A stretch of DNA of 64,000 bases from Pomacea canaliculata (GCF_003073045.1 NC_037597.1:3224190-3288189); one strand, 5' to 3'; shown: positions 20,901-34,950, counted from the first letter of the stretch. The notes: generated from the letters alone by a model not told the origin. Numbers and translations are program-made.

Positions 20901-23575
20901 GACACTGATAAAAAAGGTATCGTTGTATTAAGTGATCAATTAGCAATATCTGAAGTAGAAATATTTGAAGTGAAATCAACAGTATATAGCAAAATAAAAA
21001 AACAGAACGTATTCATTTTCAAAAAATATATATTTTTTTAAACTTTGCCATTCTACATCATGTTGGAGCAGTGCCTGCATACATACACTCATGTCTGTAC
21101 ATGCATGTCTTTTCAGAAATAATTAAAGTGTGGACTGCTGAAATGGACAGTCCAGTCACAAGTCTCAGTTTTTTCTCCCATTTGAAGTGTGTGCCCTGTC
21201 CTTCATTTCTTGAAGCCTTCAAAATAAGTATGTCAAATAAATCGCTCCATAATTTTTGCTCTAAGTGCAGTTACAGTTGTCTTTTTTTCTAATACATAAG
21301 GATTAAACCTTATCTTCCTTTTAAGGCTTTTATTTTTGAGGGGACCAAGGGTTGTTTTGGAGATAGTAGATGAGTAAAACAAAAAAGCAGATTGAGAGAT
21401 ATGCTTTTTTGTTATCAGTGGAACATGAAAAATGTAGACTGCATAAACCCTTTCATATTGATTAATATTTTGAATGATGAGATTAGACTTTCACATAGGT
21501 CATTTTCACCATACAATGGCTGAGGAGAGTCTTTAACTGGGTTTCTTTCTTGTTATCTTATTACATCAGGTAACAGTTGCCAGAATAGTCCTGCAGCTGA
21601 TTCGGTAGAATCATTGGAGATTAACCTTCTGATGAGTAGTGCTTTAGGACAAGCTGCTGTATACAGGTACTGTACATTGCACAGATTTCAGCTTTACTTA
21701 TAAGTTTCTTTGTTATGTGTTATGGGGTTGTGGTATTATTTTTTTTTTTTTCCAGTTGGGAAGAAAAGTAAACACTCCACAATCCATAGAAAGTAAATAA
21801 ACACTTGCTTAAAGCTTTCGGCATACATCTGCATGCTTTCATCAGCAACTATAGGCTGTGTCTGAACAATGCTGGCAGTTAGTCTAAGTCTCTATTAAGA
21901 CTATAGGTTTTGCATCCACAATGTCAACGGCTTCCTTCACCCCTCTCTGGATTCCCCTACCAGTTCTTGCTGTCATGGATGCTGACATCATGTTAAAAGA
22001 ACCTTATAGCTGGCTTTTTGTAAATTCATCAAAGTAATGGAAAAATATTTATATTCAGTTTTATACTAATGCAACTCTACAGAGATGTCATCGGACATGG
22101 ATTGTCAGAAGTCTTATGGCTACCAGACAGCGACCGATATGATGTAGCACTCTGTAGTCTTGCAGCTGATATTGACTTTGATGGGCAGAATGAAATTCTT
22201 ATAGGAACATATGGACAGGTATGCATTATTATTTTCCATTTTAAAACTAGTTTTGATACATCATCTATATGCAATAAACTTGTAACATCTTGTCTTGCTA
22301 TTTTCTTTTCTATCTGGTTTGCTTTTAATCCATATCAGTTTTTGGCAGGGCTGGAAGTTATTGCTTCTTGTTTACCTTAAATCTGATTTAATGCAGCATT
22401 GCTGTTTAATCCATCTCTTAGAGTATGCTTTTTTAGGTTAAATTTTGTAATATACTTTCCCAATTTATTGCCATTATGTAACATACATGAATAATTTATT
22501 GCCATTTTAGGAGGTACTGGTGTACAAGTACTTCCCCACTAAGGAAAAATCTGTGCCTGTTGAATCTGATGAAATGTCCAGTTGGGGTGTGGATGTTGTT
22601 GCTGACTTACGAAACACAAGACCATACAGCATGGGTGACCAGGCGGATGACTCAAGTAAACATCGGCACAAGTCTGATGAAGGAAGTGCAACTGAGAAGA
22701 CTCTACCACAAAGAAAAGTCAAGTCTGAAGAAGATTTGTCCCTGTTAAAGTTAGTTGATTTGGTTCAGAGTGCTGTTGCTTGAGAGTGTGTGCCTGCGTT
22801 AGATTTTAAGGTGTGCTGTTCTTTTCTCACCAAACACCTTCAACATAAAATATATCTTGTTTTAAGTTATTAAATTGATTTTAAGAATGTTTACAGGAAA
22901 AATCCTTCATTTTCTTTCATCCTTCCTCTTGAAAGTGACTTCAACATAGACTTAAGTAAAAAAGCTGCAGTGAACACTGGTCACCAGATGCAAGTGAGGA
23001 CAGTCCAAGAGCCTCATTACAAGCTGCTGTGGCAGCGCAGTTTTCCGTGCCCCGTCATGAAGCTAGACTGTGCAGATATGATGGGAGATGGTCTTGAGAA
23101 CTTGATTGTCTTAACATTGCACGGCGTCCACATAATGCAGGTGAATACTATAGTAGCAGATTTGACACAGTAGCATATTTGTTAGCATTAACTTTTTGGA
23201 CCTTCTAGCAATGTCAAGTAATGTTTCAGCACTCTTAGAGTCCCAGCTGAAGAATGCAAGAAAGAGGAAAAAAGAATAAATAAACAAGAGCTTGATGAAT
23301 ATTTAATAGGGGATTGTTCTGTTAATTAATTCTTATTCTCACCTCTGTTATAGTGTGGCAAAAAGAATAAAGATCTTGAAATAACAAATTAGAAGAAGGT
23401 CCATTTGGTGACATAAGATCTATTTAATATTCAGTCTACTAAAGTATTGTTTGCATTAAGTTACCACAACTGATCTAATTGTCTGTTACAGCCTGATTTG
23501 AATGAAGTGTCAGCACTCTTGAGCAGCCGTCTGCAGCAGCTTTGTCTTTCCAAACCAGAAGCTGCTGCTGTGTGA
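17915..23575 (+). CDS. KPTN: Kaptin, KICSTOR complex subunit, thirteen exons
   Basis: Exons 17915-18131, 18282-18364, 18559-18676, 18884-18938, 19300-19408, 20561-20634, 20810-20916, 21117-21227, 21570-21666, 22083-22218, 22511-22749, 22897-23140 and 23492-23575 sum to 1674 nt, giving 557 residues with phase kept at all twelve junctions. Kaptin is a beta-propeller-type protein. Within KICSTOR it anchors GATOR1 at lysosomes and restrains mTORC1. Diagnostic blocks are A-V-F-L-L-S-G-S-D (exon 5), Y-F-P-E-F-V-N-L (exon 6), [14 protein letters not shown] (exon 7), [12 protein letters not shown] with an FG-GAP-like acidic loop (exon 10), and [10 protein letters not shown]...[17 protein letters not shown] (exon 12). 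It is longer than human kaptin (436 residues), mainly through an insertion of charged, low-complexity sequence in exons 11-12. AATAAA lies at 24023. Confidence 0.95.
19465..20326 (+). mobile_element. Solo-LTR-like fossil in KPTN intron 5
   Basis: A GC-richer block of about 860 bp, bounded by TGTAAC and GCTACA, replaces ordinary AT-rich intron sequence. Its first 200 bp are repeated in reverse at 53240-53492. TG...CA ends and the absence of any coding frame suggest a solitary LTR of a retrotransposon. The flanking 4-bp repeats are imperfect, so the family is unresolved and the copy is probably old. Confidence 0.5.
21752..22000 (-). repeat. Penelope-like or similar retroelement fragment in KPTN intron 9
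   Basis: Read on the reverse strand, the block GCTGATGAAAGCATGC ... GCCGAAAGCTTTAAGC with following GTGTTTATTTACTTTC has the look of Penelope-like element terminal sequence, where CTGATGA...GAAA hammerhead-related motifs are known. There is no coding remnant. The assignment rests on this resemblance only. Confidence 0.35.
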
Positions 23576-26500
23576 CAAACTTAATCTTACATGTTCATCT
23601 TAACCCTTTTAAAGGGCATTCCTATTTGTGCAATAGAAAGGTCTGGTTGAAAGACTTTGCATTTACTGACATAAGCAAGGCTGGACGTTTCATGCCATCA
23701 TTGTTTAATGCCTTATTGTGTATGACAAAAGATGATTGTATGTGCCAAAAGGTAAAAGAGAAGAAAGCTTTTTTCTTTTCTTGGATGAAGTGTTGGTTAT
23801 TTTCTCCCTTACCTTTCTTTTGACTGACTGTAATCTTTATCTCCTCCTCCAGTCACTGAGCCCTAATTGGTTGTAAGCACACCCTGATAACACCAGTTCT
23901 TACCATTTTGTTTTGGTCCTGTGGCATTTCTAGGACCTAATAGGCATGATATTCTTGGACAATATTGTGACAGATTAGTATGACAATTGACTGATATCAA
24001 ACTTAATTGTTTATCCAGATGAAATAAAATCATGTGTAAATGCAAGTGTGTAGAATTGTTTTGCACTGGTGCACACATTTTTATGCATGTACACCCCATG
24101 AACCACCACCAGTTGGTGCAACATAACTTGCAGTGGTATGGTGGCTTGCACGCATTGTCGATCCACAGAGCTATGTCGGCAGGAGCCTTATGCTTCTGGC
24201 AGGTCTAACTAAGCTGAATAGGTCTGTCAAGGGAGAGGCCAGACTAAAATGTTGCACCCTGGCCCTCCAGGTTGGGGGTTTTGCTTTGGGCTAATTACCC
24301 ACTCATTAAAAAAAAGCTGTTACAGAAACCGCAACAGTAACACAAAAGCAAGGGCCTGACCACAAATAGTGCTAATCCACACTCATAATGTGTCCCTGAG
24401 CAGAAGAGCAGCGAATATGGCTAATGGAATTTTGTCGAGGCTGGTTCAATCGTAGCATTTTGTGTTTGATATTAAAAAAAAAAAAAAAAAAAAGACACCT
24501 GGCAAGGAAGTGCTTTTTATCAAGCATTTTAACTCAATACATTGTAGTTTAACAAAGTTAATGTCGATACATGATTGTGATCTTTCACAAAATCTGATAT
24601 TCAAGTAAATTTTAGATTGGAAAGTTGCCTTTAAACTCATTTGTGTTGGAAAAAGAAAATAGTCAAGGGGGTCAAAAACAACTGTTTGCTATGTGATCTC
24701 ACCTATGTATAAAAAAAATATGGAGTGAGGTTTTTAAAAATTTCTCCAGGGTATCAAAACAAGTGGGTCATCCAAAAAAAAAAGCCTCATAAATCTCATA
24801 ATGCAAATTTTTATTTTGGTATCAAGTGTCAGTTAACTTGATAGAATATGTATAAAGGTGAAAAGAGTGATTCTAAGACTGAACAGTTTTCCAATCTTGA
24901 AAAAAGAAACTTGGCTTTAAAATGGTGAGACATTGGTGAATACAGTAAACCTAGTAGTTTATTTTACCCTATTATTTAAAATATAGAAGATTACAAGAAG
25001 AACCAGATCCCTTGGTTTCCCAGATATGTCAATGCATAAAATTTTAAAGTGCAAACTGGTCTCATTCTCTAACAGAAACAATACTGTATCACCACCTTTT
25101 TTAAAATATTAAATACTTAGAAGTTATTCATTAAGTAATGCAAGAGCGTTACAATTTCAGAGCAGACTACAAGTATGTCTACAGTGTATCCAAAAAAAAA
25201 AAAAAAAAAATGATACCATGTTTGAAGTCCACACTGATTTAAAATACACAAACAGCTAAATTAAAACATGCAGAGAAAAAGAACTTTGTGTAAATACAAA
25301 TATTACTACTTACACTTTCAGCACATTGGGTACAGTAGTAATGCTGAACATAGGCAGGAAACAAGTTCAAGTGTACAAGATAATGCTTTAGAAATTTGTC
25401 ATTCTTTCTATTCATATCAGAAATGACAATATTGAAATTTTTCAGCTCAGGACACAGCTTCTGCCTTAAATTTGTTTTTGTTTTGTATTTTTGGCATTTT
25501 GGAAATCTGGACATGAACAGACTTTGCCAAGCATGACTTCTGCCTAATACTGTACAAACGAAAATTGGCTGCCAATAAGAATTTTCCTAAATGATTTATA
25601 AGAATAATATTTTGACTGCCAGATAGCTAACTTTTTATTAAAAAAAAGACAACCTAATATTATGCGATTCTCAGGAATAGTTGTCTTACAGAAAACATGA
25701 CACACAGTCTTGTCATAAATCAGCCTCTGGAAGTGTGAGGCATGCAACATGTTTCACAGCTAAAACATAAGGCAGCTATACTGACCAAAGGTTTTCCTAA
25801 TTTCTAGGGTAATGAAAATGCTCCACATTTAACATTCAACCGCATAAGACAACATTCAAATTAGCAAGGTCAAATGTTTGTGAATGATCAGTTCACAAAT
25901 TACAGCTTGTTAAAATTTACTGCATGAAGAAGTAATTGTTAAACTGAGTAATTAAGGCTCCTCTGTGAAGTAACTTTTTTCTCCACTTCCAAATATCTGT
26001 GCCAAGAGTGTATGAAGAATTTTATTTATCATTCAGATAAAAATAATGTAAAAACTTTTAAGTTCTCTATCCTTGGAGAAAATTTGATATTTATAATTTT
26101 GTTAAAGGGTTGCACAAATTCAAATTATCAAACAGAATTCAATTGGTATGTAATGCATATGAAGAATACTGTGAAGCACACCTGAATGCCAAAAACAAAA
26201 ATTTTTTTTCCGCTGCGTTCTTAAGTTCAAAGGCTTACTGATCAGTAAAGCGATCAGCAATGTCCACAAAACTTTTTCATCAAGAAGACTAAAATGTTCT
26301 TATCACATCAATAAATATAATTGGCACCCAATAAGTTTCCGCACAGAACACAGTCACTGATAACTATAAAATAATGAAATACATTTTTTCATGCTCCAAA
26401 ACAAGCTTTGTACAACATAAACAATCCAAGATTAAACATTAAAAAGGCTTGTATCCAGATTTTCTAAATTACTCATTTCTAAATCAGTTTCTATTCAAAA

Positions 26501-28423
26501 CAATGGAAGTTATGTTTTGGGGTGAAATGTTTTGTTTTTTAACCCAAGCATTTTACTAAAGTTATATCGTAGGTTTACTAAACCAAATTTTTCTAAAATA
26601 GTGAAAATATGATGGTCCCAATACTTCATCTGCAACAATCATGCCTTAAAGCATCAACCTTAAAATAGGCAATAAAGGGAATATTTTTAACAGACCAAAA
26701 TAATTTGGTATATGGAATATAGTCGTACAGTACTCATGTACAAAAAAGAATAAACTAGAATTTCAAACAATTTGCAATACTGAGCATTTGAAAGCACCAA
26801 CAATGAAAGGAAAAAAATTCTTATGCCATTGCACCCCTTGACTTGGTTTCAGCAGGAAACAATACAGTTCTGTAAATTCCTGTAATATTTGCTCGACAAG
26901 AAAAGACTACACAATATAACCACTCTATATCAGGGCAATGCAACCTCCTCCATAGGCTTTATCTCGCATGCAATTATACGAAGGGAAAACTTTTAAAGAA
27001 GTTTTTTTTCATTCAAGTTCATTAATTTTACACAGGTGGCATAAGAAAGCATTTATTAGCAAGGACAAACCTGAGTTTCAGGCCTACCAAATAAAGTAAA
27101 AATTGTGGTGGGAAACATGGGAGGTTTATAATCTTGGATAATACTCAAAACAGCTGCAGACCAATGGAATTCAAGAAAGCAAAAGAGATGAAAAAGAATA
27201 ATCAGATATTGGACAAACTATATTATAACACAATCCCAAGTACAATGCCTGAAAATAACCTCAAAACAAAGCAAAGCATAAACTATTGATGAAAGTACTC
27301 ATAAATCTCCAATACAGGAATTTCAGGGACATTTTAGGAAGGGTAAACAAAACACAAATGCTTACACTGTCTAGCCTTGGACCAAACAGAACAAAAGTGC
27401 AGACTTTTATCAAACTCCCTTTTATGTTTCCTAGACTAACAGACATCTACAGGCAACACAGAATTAACACATTTTTGATGCATGATTCAGTCAAAATCAA
27501 TAGCTTCAAAACAAAATGGTGCACAGGTCAGATGTGGTGGATATGTTGCATATGTACTAGATTGTAATGGAGAATATAACGCAGTTGTCTTCATGAGCTT
27601 CTAGCCTCAACAAAAATTTTGTCTAGATGTTGGATCTTCTATTTTCACTTTTAGGTCAGAAAAGTATTCATATTAGTATGTAGTTATGCCAGCCTTCTCC
27701 AATACCAGAACTTTCTCCACACCTTATATAAAAACTTGACTTCTCTTGGATAATTTTTCCTTGACTCTTTCGGACATTTAAAACTCTATGCAGCCTGGTA
27801 TATGACCTGTGACTATCATGGTAAATGCTAAACTCCTTGTGACTTGATGGTGAGTACATTACATATTGTTTAAATTGCTATTACACTAAAATTTGATAAC
27901 TAAATCTCATTTGTTTCTATCATTCAAAATCTTAAAAATTAGTTCAGCAATTATATTTTATCTGGACAGATTGTGCAATACTGAATACACTACACAGTTG
28001 CTAAACATGCAGTCTGGTATGTACCAGAAAAACATTAAAAGACAAACTGCAACAACTTTGCAAGGACTTGTTCTTTTCCACATTCAGCAAGTCAATTTAC
28101 AACAGTTATATACAGTTTTAATAACTATTAAAAAAAAAAATAGCTTCCACATTGACGGAAAAGTTTCTTTTTCCCAATTCCATCATTCCTCGCAAACAAC
28201 CATCTAAATCAAGAATGTGAATACACAAACTCAAACACACCCAAACACATACAATCACACACACACACATACAATCACACAAATCCTTTAAGAAAATAAA
28301 TATCCATGACAGGACTCTGGCAGTTAGGCGCTTTGAGCATGAAAAGAAACAAATTTTCATGTTTACATAGGAAATACTTTCTCACTTTGAAGTACTGTCA
28401 CCTGTAACACACTTCATCAAACA
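23576..28423. other. 3' flanks of KPTN (+) and RCE1 (-), convergent
   Basis: About 4.8 kb of AT-rich sequence without a convincing gene. It holds the KPTN 3' UTR, a dispersed repeat at 24110-24440, homopolymer runs near 24475 and 25190, and probably the RCE1 3' UTR with a CA-rich run at 28215-28280. Confidence 0.5.
24110..24440 (+). repeat. LINE-like 5'-region repeat
   Basis: The stretch containing GTTGCACCCTGGCCCTCCAG, GGGGGTTTTGCTTTGGGCTA and AATTACCCACTCATTAAAAA differs in GC content from its flanks. It resembles untranslated leader sequence shared by dispersed non-LTR retrotransposons of marine invertebrates. No frame survives. The assignment is tentative. Confidence 0.35.
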
Positions 28424-30397
28424 TTAAGCCTGGTAGACATAATTTGAATACAACCAGGAAGATGTCATAGGAAATAGTAGGATGCTCCAAAGGATAAGTC
28501 CTAATGTGAAAATGGCAATAAGTTTTGAGCGAGTAGGCTGCGGGTACCCCAGCACCTCATTGAAAGCTGGAAATCCCATGTGGTTACAGAATGCATGTGC
28601 CATCACTGGTGCGATCAGGTGACCTGCACATCATAAAAGAGCACAATTCTAAAAACACAATGCTAAATGTAACTATCAAATATATTTCTCTTTTGCCTGT
28701 CATAAGCATATCCTGGTAATGCAATTACAAAGTGATAGTTGTCACAGTCAGGTGACATAGGTGCAACTATTTCTGGTGCAAAAGGTATCAGCACATTAGA
28801 ACTGCGGACAGATTGGGGTGCACGTAATAGATGAGACAGTGTGGAAGCACAAGTGTCAAATTTTTAAAAGAACATGGGGAAAGTTTTAAAAGGGATAACT
28901 GAGCTATACAATCTGAACACCCGCCAGTTTTTCCCTCTCCATGAGATATGACAGTCACCTATGTGTTATGTATGGGGAGTGAGAAATGTATCTTCCTAGT
29001 AAGATATCGTTTAATAGTTAGAAATGAGGAGGCAGTGCAGATGAGTTTGAGCAACAGACTTCGCTGCTTTATTATCTTCTTAGAGAAGGGACAACTGGCC
29101 AGGGAGTCAGCACATGTATTACTTTGAGGACATCTATCCGCAAGAGTTGGGTGGCACCTTCAAAATCAAAGGAAAAAAGCAACTCTAGTTGTGCTTAACA
29201 GGAGTTGACTTGTTTGTGAAGAAATAAATGCTGATATATCAACTTCTTCCAGTGCATCATTGTTGCATGCAGGTTGATATTATGTGGGAGTAAGAAATTT
29301 TTTGCAGATAGTTCGGAAAACAAATATGAAGTACTGTATAGCAGTTTTCTTTTCTAGGTAATATTTTTGTGTGGGTGTACATATTAAAAATGGACAGGGC
29401 CTGCAAAGGCAGATGTAGTTTGTCTTCATTTGAATGCAAGAACATGCAGATGTCTGGATGCATGAATGATTATGTACAGGCACATGTATGTGCCATGACA
29501 ATACCTAAAGCACTAACTAAAATTACGTTAAAAGATTTTTTTAATATTTATTGTTAATAATCTAATCAAGATTTGACAGTCTGGACAAAAGCAAGTTGCT
29601 GTGCTTGACACCAAATTAGACCTTCACCTGTTCGAAGGAAAAGGAACGCTGAATAGGCTCCAAACACTGTTGTGTAAAATAATTGAAACACTGCAAATAA
29701 AAACAAAACAAAAAACAATATTATTATTATTACAAGATACATATGCAAAAAAGACATGACATGCTACTAAGAAAAGCTGCTGATGTCTTGAGATTCAAAG
29801 CACTATCACATAAACTGTATAAATTACGTTTTCTGTAATGACATCAAACACACATCTCTAGTAACACATATTATCAAATTTACATTTGAGAATATGGTAA
29901 GTTACTTACTTGACTGTCTGAATGCATCAATTACTTCTGCCTGCTTGTGTATAACTTTCTCGATCATGTGATGAAAATGAGCTAAAATAAAACAAAGACA
30001 AAACTTATGATCACCTTTTATCTTACATACAGAGCAAGAAGTATTGAGATAATATAATTATAATACTAACTTATTTTATTTGATGTTTATAATGCGTAAA
30101 AAAAATTTCTACATATAACAAAAATGTCATTTATTCAAAATAATTTCTTCTAGGATTCTGGAAATTATTTCAAATAACTTAATTCAAATCTTTAACAGAG
30201 ACACAGGGACACTCACCTACTCCAAAGAAAAGAGGACACAAGAAAACAGACCAGCCAATACCAAAAGCTGGCACAAGGAGAGGTAGCATGCATGCACGGA
30301 AGATGAATTCTTCAGACAATGGAGCCTGAAAAATCAAATTATGTAACTATGCAATCATTGTTATGTCTTGTACAATGGATTATTCTTGCTAACTAGA

Positions 30398-30468
<71 letters not shown>

Positions 30469-32675
30469 CAACAACATGTGATTTATATTACATATTCACG
30501 ATTATGCTCGCAAAGGAGCAACTAAGGCTGTATCACGGCAAGACACCCAGCCCTGTAAACAGATGCCACATGCAGAGAAAGAACAATGTGAGATCTGAGC
30601 CAAGGACAGCCAACCTTCACAGTATGGGTAATAGGCACTAACTGTTGCACCACTGGACCCTCTCATATAAAGGACAGGAGAAACAGCCATGCACACAAAC
30701 ACAGAAGATGCAAAGAGGGATCAGAGAACAACAGTAAGAATGGAGAGTATCATTAATCTGCAGAAAAAGATAAGCAGGTGGACTCGTCAATAGATTATAA
30801 TCACAACTGTTGACAACTAATCAGTAGACAAAAATAGTAAAAGAAAGGGTTAGAAAATAGACTAGCATTTTGTTGATTGGTGTAAGGAGTAATGCTCATG
30901 GAACAGATGTTTAATGTACATATTTAAAGAATTAGATGGTGTTAGATGGCAGATATGGAAGGGAAGAGAGTTCCATTGTTTTGTAGCACAGTAACTAAAA
31001 GTCCAGTGAAAACATTTTAGTGACACAGATAGTGAGGGTAGTCATCAGACGAAGAGCAGAAATGTCTGGCTAAGATGTAGGGAAAGAGAAGTTGAGAGAA
31101 ATAATCAAATATAAATAAAACTCAAATATAAAAAATAATCAAAGTATTATGAGACAAGAGGAAAAAACGTCACAAACCCCCCCCCTTTTTTTTTTTACTT
31201 TTTATTGCAAGCACATACAATAAATCAGCCTTTGCCAATAGCACCAATGAGTTCTTTATTTTTTCCTTTTTTTGAAGAGTAGGGGCTAAAGTGGTTATTT
31301 TTAAACATTTTTTTTTTTGTTAGACAACTGTTATTAAAACTATGCTGTAAAATTAATTCATTCATGCTTTGGCAATTTAGAGCAGAAAATAGCACCCACA
31401 ACTGTTGTTTCGTTTGCTTGTTTTTTTTAACTAGACATGCATTATCTGTTATTAAGACAAAAAGATAATGTCTTTGTTAGCCACAAAAAAAATACAGCAT
31501 GCACATTAAAATCATATATGGTACTTCACTCACAACAATATGATTGCGCAGCCAGATAAAGTTCTGCAATGAGGTGGTCCAGTACCTTGGCTCTGGCATA
31601 AAACAAAACAGACCTTAATTTCAGACAAGATTTTAAAACACATTTATATTACTATTAAAGTAAATAAGAAAATTATAAAACAGATTATATATTCTAGAAG
31701 GAACAGACTAAAATTCAATAAATCTTAGCATAACTTTGAAATCCACAATGGTCCAAATGTGAAATACCTCACATGCTTCCTTTTAAGTGTATACTATTTC
31801 TAGCAGCATGAATTAGTGGCACATCAAGGCAAGATTCAACTGCAGTCTGTATATTTAGCCTTCTCACTGATGGGAAGAATATTCCCACAAATTTGATTAA
31901 GATGGGACAAACAAAGTGGATATGCATGAATATGAACTTGAACCACACATACATTGCCGCAATTTGGTTTATTTATAAGATCAGAACTGTGCAGCATCCA
32001 AAATAATAAACACAATTATTATATAATCTTTAATCTGTAAAATTTACCATAGTAAGTAAGAAAACGTAATCAATACTAACCAAGATACAGTCTGAAGACT
32101 CCATCCATGTAATGAAGATAAAGTGGACCCAGGAACAAAATCTATAACAAAGAGCCATTTGATAATTTCCCATTTTCAGCTATGAATTTATATAAATATT
32201 TATTTTGTGGTTTGCTTGTATAAATTAGAGACTTAAGTCTCAGTGGCTTTGCCCAAATGTTTTCGAGTTTTAACAAACTTTTAATAAGATCATAATAATA
32301 ATGCATGCCATAAACTGAGGAAGAAAGTAGTTCATTTAAAATGCAAGCATACTTGAAAAGTATAAAGTAGTTACTCTGCCATACCATTGTCAGGATAAGT
32401 GGAAGGACCACAGCAGGTATGAGTCCAAAGAAACGAATTCCCAACCATTCCAAAATTGAATAAGCCTGTGCAACACAAGAAATGTCAAAATGCTTTTGAC
32501 TCAGCAAACGAACAAGAAATATTACACTTAACAAGGACTTTATGTAAAATATTCCCAAAACTAAACAAAATGCATGATGATAACTATAACACATGGAAGA
32601 CGTTTTGTAGTAACTGTCAACTGTGGCAGTTCTATGATGTATATAGAAATCATAAATTGTAATGTGAGGACTGAG

Positions 32676-32718
<43 letters not shown>

Positions 32719-33209
32719 CATAGATAGCGCATAGTTTTATGTATGATTACAAGTTCCTCTGTCATTTTAACAAGTAAGAACAATAATGTTAACAAAGATT
32801 TTATTAAGACTGGATCGTGTGTCTAAAGCACCTCTGTATTTTCGCTTTTCTCGCTGATCATCCAAAGAATCGGCAGAACAATGACGGCTGTAGCTCCTAC
32901 GCTCATAAAACGCCGTTTTATGACATCGGGATGATCTCTGGAAGTTTAAAAAGGATCACTTTTGTTTATAAATTTAGCAACCAATAGGCAGTCAAAGAAC
33001 AGTGGTTGAACTTAGCAGCAACGACATCCAAATATTTATTCTGTTACCGAGCAAAATAATAATAAAACATTTAATTCATAAAAAGGCAACAACCTGTCTT
33101 TATCATTAGAACCACTCCAGACATAGAGGCCGCCGACATAAAGCACCGAAAAAAACAAACACAATAAAACCGCCTGCCATGCAGCCACAGCGAATACGAT
33201 CGCCACCAT
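28424..33209 (-). CDS. RCE1: RCE1, CAAX prenyl protease 2, nine exons
   Basis: Exons 33209-33094, 32937-32832, 32465-32385, 32141-32081, 31592-31534, 30325-30217, 29981-29910, 29690-29628 and 28623-28424 sum to 867 nt (288 residues) with phase kept throughout. RCE1 is a multipass ER-membrane protease that removes the last three residues of prenylated CAAX proteins such as Ras and Rho. The N-terminus is a signal-anchor-like helix, followed by [11 protein letters not shown]. The catalytic motifs of the ABI/CAAX family are all present: E146-E147 in S-E-E-F-I-F-R, the A178-H179-F-H-H block, and H232-A-F-C-N236 in the last exon. [17 protein letters not shown] matches the human protein closely. The start ATG has a good context (AAGATGG). 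No damage is visible. Confidence 0.95.
30398..30470. repeat. (AAT)n microsatellite in RCE1 intron 5
   Basis: More than 20 AAT/ATA units with one interruption. It directly precedes a SINE-like block and is probably that element's tail. Confidence 0.85.
30475..31060 (-). repeat. SINE-like dispersed repeat, family A, copy 2
   Basis: Contains AATAGACTAGCATTTTG, CATTTAAAG-like sequence and GGCAGATATGGAAGGGAAGA, which match blocks in the copies at 4486 and 46690. The region before it, with GCTCGCAAAGGAGCAACTAA, resembles another repeat fragment also seen near 19045-19085. Confidence 0.5.
32673..32716. repeat. (CA)n microsatellite in RCE1 intron 2
   Basis: An uninterrupted CA run of about 20 units followed by TATATA. 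A simple repeat with no other role suggested. Confidence 0.9.
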
Positions 33210-34950
33210 CTTGCTAGAGTAAAGCTAACTTTCAGTCAGAAGAGTTCAGGGCACGGATATGGAGGTCTGGAACGGACGCTGGAGCTGGGGGAGAACGTTG
33301 CACCCCAAGTTCGTGGTTGCAATCCCCATGTGACTGACCTCTCCATTCTGAAATAAACGATCTTCTGCGTATGAAGAACTCATCGAGTTCTATAAGGCTC
33401 AAAACTCTAAATAAGAATACAGTGTATCTCATTCTTCCTGTGAGCGTCAGTATATTTTATAGAGTACTATCACGAACTAACATCCATATATATATATACG
33501 TCCGTGGTACTATCTTGATTATAGCGTCTCTCTGTCTCTTCTCAGTACTTTTGGTCTAAAATTCGCGTTTACTGCCTTCCATGTCTTGTTCTTGCTTCTC
33601 TGTTTGATATCTTTTAAACTCCTCGATTATCCTAATGGGCTCCGCAGATTAAAGTGGACATTACCTTCGAGGATTGAAAATCATTTAGTTGAGGGAGTGG
33701 ATTAGAAAAAAAGTAGAGTCGGTAATTCATCAAACGACAATATGTGTTAGCGACTGTAACATCTTGCTGGACTGCTGACATTGACATCAATCTTTTAATC
33801 TACCTATACTCGTGCAGTCGGTCATGGCAGTAATTGCGATCGCCGTTGCTGTATGGAAAAACAAAATTGTCTGATGCCAGACTCAAAATGCTGCTACAGC
33901 AGACCATTGTGTTTAAAGGTACTGTGCAAGCATACTTCACCATCCAGATCACTATATAAGCATGCGCGAGTCGCTCGACATTAAAGACCACATCACGTGT
34001 CGAATTGCTCACCATTTTATGTTTGTTTTGTATTTTGTCGCTATATAGATATTGATTGGCAAAATATACGTTTTCTGTATAAATACAATCTTTGTGAGAT
34101 ATCCGATTACAGAGTATAGGCGTTTTGTACCTGATTTAACGTGCGGTGCAGACGTTGGTCAGCGCACATATAGAGTGCAATTCCTACTTTTGTTGTGATG
34201 CTGCTCGATAAAAGTGCTCAGTTAAATTAAACAGACTTTCTTCAGGAGTTAAATTAGTTAGCGACCTTTTTTTCAGTCTATGTTTACGTGTAATCTGTCC
34301 TACATATGATTTTAAACATCCAGCTATGATTTTTTTTTTTCTGTCGCTCTTTGGCCCTTTAATTTGCCCGTCTTCTGTGATTTTATTTTCAACGTTGGAG
34401 CTACTACTTCATTGCGTCTCATTCAAATCAGTAACTGATGTAAGTGGCATAAAGTAGCGAAATAGATGTGATGATGTGTAATCAAGTATTACTGCAGGTT
34501 CACCGTGTCTACACACGAAAAAAAAAAAAAAGCACTAAAAGAGTGGATGTCCATGAAATGAACTGTACTAGACTCCCCATCAGCCCGCAGTTCCAGTGTC
34601 AATAGGTTTGGTCAGCGCGGCCCTTTGAAGTGTCCACCGACCAATAGAAAGTGGAAAGTGGTCAACAAGAAGACAGAACGCCTACATTTGGGTACTAAAG
34701 TCTCGGGTTTAGTCAGAAATCTTCGGATATTTTTACAGCTAAATCTTACTAACACTGATACCCGATCGTACATCATTAAGCTTGGGGCCATGCACCGACT
34801 GTCTTCTCAGTGACGCACAAAATGTGCAAAGTACTTGAAAACCAAATTGTCTACTTTCAGCAACAGTGAAATTATTTTCCACACAGTTCCATTTTCTACA
34901 GCTGACATTTTCTGGCCTCGTTTGCCAGAGATTTGCTCAGACATGCTACT
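33210..34950. other. Intergenic sequence upstream of RCE1
   Basis: Holds the RCE1 promoter side and then about 1.7 kb with no gene that I can support. A (TA)n run sits near 33488 and poly(T)/poly(A) tracts near 34330 and 34520. Confidence 0.4.

Noticed and set aside
21800-21850. Possible hammerhead ribozyme on the reverse strand (CTGATGA...GAAA)
   Set aside because: The core words and a GCAT/ATGC stem are present, but the stem II closing pair is not G-C, the required U-H cleavage triplet is not found after stem III, and no stem I pairing is visible.
30398-30470. Regular short-period repeat considered as a CRISPR-like array
   Set aside because: It is a plain trinucleotide microsatellite without spacers, in a eukaryotic intron.
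32142-32795. 217-residue reverse-strand frame in the RCE1 locus
   Set aside because: It reads through RCE1 exon 3, intron sequence and a CA repeat; the spliced RCE1 model explains the coding part.
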